Assembly: GCF_038561935.1 (NCBI RefSeq)
Contig: NZ_CP102770.1
Span: forward strand, 8,556,001-8,620,000
DNA: 64,000 nt
From: Myxococcus stipitatus
GTDB lineage: Bacteria > Myxococcota > Myxococcia > Myxococcales > Myxococcaceae
Direction of reading: 5' to 3'
Shown: positions 63,649 through 64,000 of the stretch, in pieces
Layout: every line of letters starts with the position of its first letter
Numbering within the stretch: position 1 is the first letter of the stretch
The notes under the pieces: generated by a model
Database searches by the model: none
What the model saw: the letters and a program-made list of their open reading frames with translations, nothing else
What the model was told of the DNA's origin: nothing
Position numbers and translations under genes: made by a program

Positions 63649-64000
63649 GTGACGAGCTCGGTCGAAGGACGCAGACGTGCCCTCGCGGCCCGCTTTCCGC
63701 TGACGGGAAACGGGCTGGAGCTGGCGGTGCTCCCTGGCACCGACCCCGCGCTGAACGCCGCGTTCCTGCCGGTCAACACCGGCCTGCCCGCGCGCATCGC
63801 CGGACGCATCCTCCTGCTGCGCTTCGTCACCACCCAGGGCGTCGCGGCGCTCACGCAGGCCCAGGTGGCGATTGCCGGCGCGACGGTGCGCTGGCTCGTC
63901 CCGCTCACGGCGCTGGCCACGCTGCCCGCCACCGACCCCGCCCTCCAGCCGGATGAGCTCGCGTGGTTCAACGCGCTCGCCACGGCGCTCGACCAGCAGT
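63649..64000 (+). CDS. Baseplate protein, N-terminal part (cut by window edge; Afp11/baseplate J-like)
   Basis: Open to the end of the window, with 117 residues visible from the GTG at 63649, two bases after the gp25 stop. The visible part (RRRALAARFPLTGNGLELAVLPGTDPALNAAFLPVNTG, then VTTQGVAALTQAQVAIAGATVRWL) matches the beginning of the large baseplate component that follows gp25 in eCIS loci. The catalogue name cannot be fixed without the rest. Downstream genes should include the tail fibre and, if separate, the tape measure. Confidence 0.7.
   Translation, partial: MTSSVEGRRRALAARFPLTGNGLELAVLPGTDPALNAAFLPVNTGLPARIAGRILLLRFVTTQGVAALTQAQVAIAGATVRWLVPLTALATLPATDPALQPDELAWFNALATALDQQ

Noticed and set aside
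42341..64000. Prophage or type VI secretion system
   Set aside because: Tail-like genes are present but no capsid, portal, terminase or integrase is seen. The ATPase is a single-AAA Pvc15 type rather than ClpV, and no membrane-complex genes are visible. DUF4255 and DUF4157 point to eCIS. Genes beyond the window could still change this.

Overview
The window is very GC-rich, with strong G/C preference at third codon positions, many GTG starts and densely packed genes on both strands. Several gene types are typical of myxobacteria (Myxococcota): lipoprotein LVIVD propellers, a Tox-REase-5/Imm52 toxin-immunity pair, an ECF42 sigma factor with DGPF proteins, and many lipoproteins with Gly-Cys or Ser-Cys lipoboxes. 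I infer a myxobacterium, probably Myxococcaceae or a close relative. The species cannot be fixed by reading alone.

Layout. 1-6.1 kb: a tandem array of four paralogous LVIVD lipoproteins (the first cut by the window edge), with related leader sequences between copies. 6.2-7.7 kb: a complete IS4-family element with 19-bp inverted repeats and a perfect 10-bp target duplication, inserted just upstream of a bestrophin-like channel gene. 8.8-17.3 kb: mixed chromosomal genes (secreted unknown, EreA/ChaN-like lipoprotein, Fn3 lipoprotein, FAD monooxygenase, lone TolQ/ExbB, Tat-exported PhoX). 17.5-23.6 kb: a small conflict region with a SitBAI-like toxin/immunity operon, a His/Cys caspase-fold-like candidate, a decayed EcoRV-type endonuclease and its intact adenine methylase. 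23.6-25.6 kb: a translationally coupled DGPF-DGPF-ECF42 sigma operon. 25.9-42.1 kb: regulator-plus-target modules (NemR-like TetR with CurA-like reductase; LysR with Old Yellow Enzyme; ArsR with SRPBCC; GlxA-type AraC with isochorismatase), a scramblase-like protein, a beta-lactamase-fold hydrolase, an M48 protease/TPR operon and a lipoprotein serpin.

42.3-64.0 kb (running off the window): one co-directional operon for an extracellular contractile injection system (eCIS, PVC/Afp-like). Order: two sheaths, tube, a CxxC assembly protein, a proline-rich protein, a DUF4255 terminator, an AAA+ ATPase, an 81-aa protein, a 2563-aa DUF4157 protein, a pentapeptide-repeat protein, CIS tube adaptor, gpX/LysM-like protein, gp27-like hub, gp5/VgrG-like spike, PAAR-like tip, gp25 wedge and the start of a baseplate protein. 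No capsid, terminase or T6SS membrane-complex genes are seen, so this is neither a prophage nor a T6SS.

The most unusual object is the 2563-aa protein inside that operon. It carries two tandem DUF4157 domains with HExxH motifs, a disordered region, a long helical and membrane-like core, an acidic tract, an extremely basic Arg/Pro/Gly tract, and an unrecognised C-terminal region of about 540 residues. It is coupled to both neighbours by ATGA overlaps, and codon choice changes just before the second DUF4157 copy. I read it as a candidate giant cargo, possibly a cargo/tape-measure hybrid, with signs of leader-swapping recombination.
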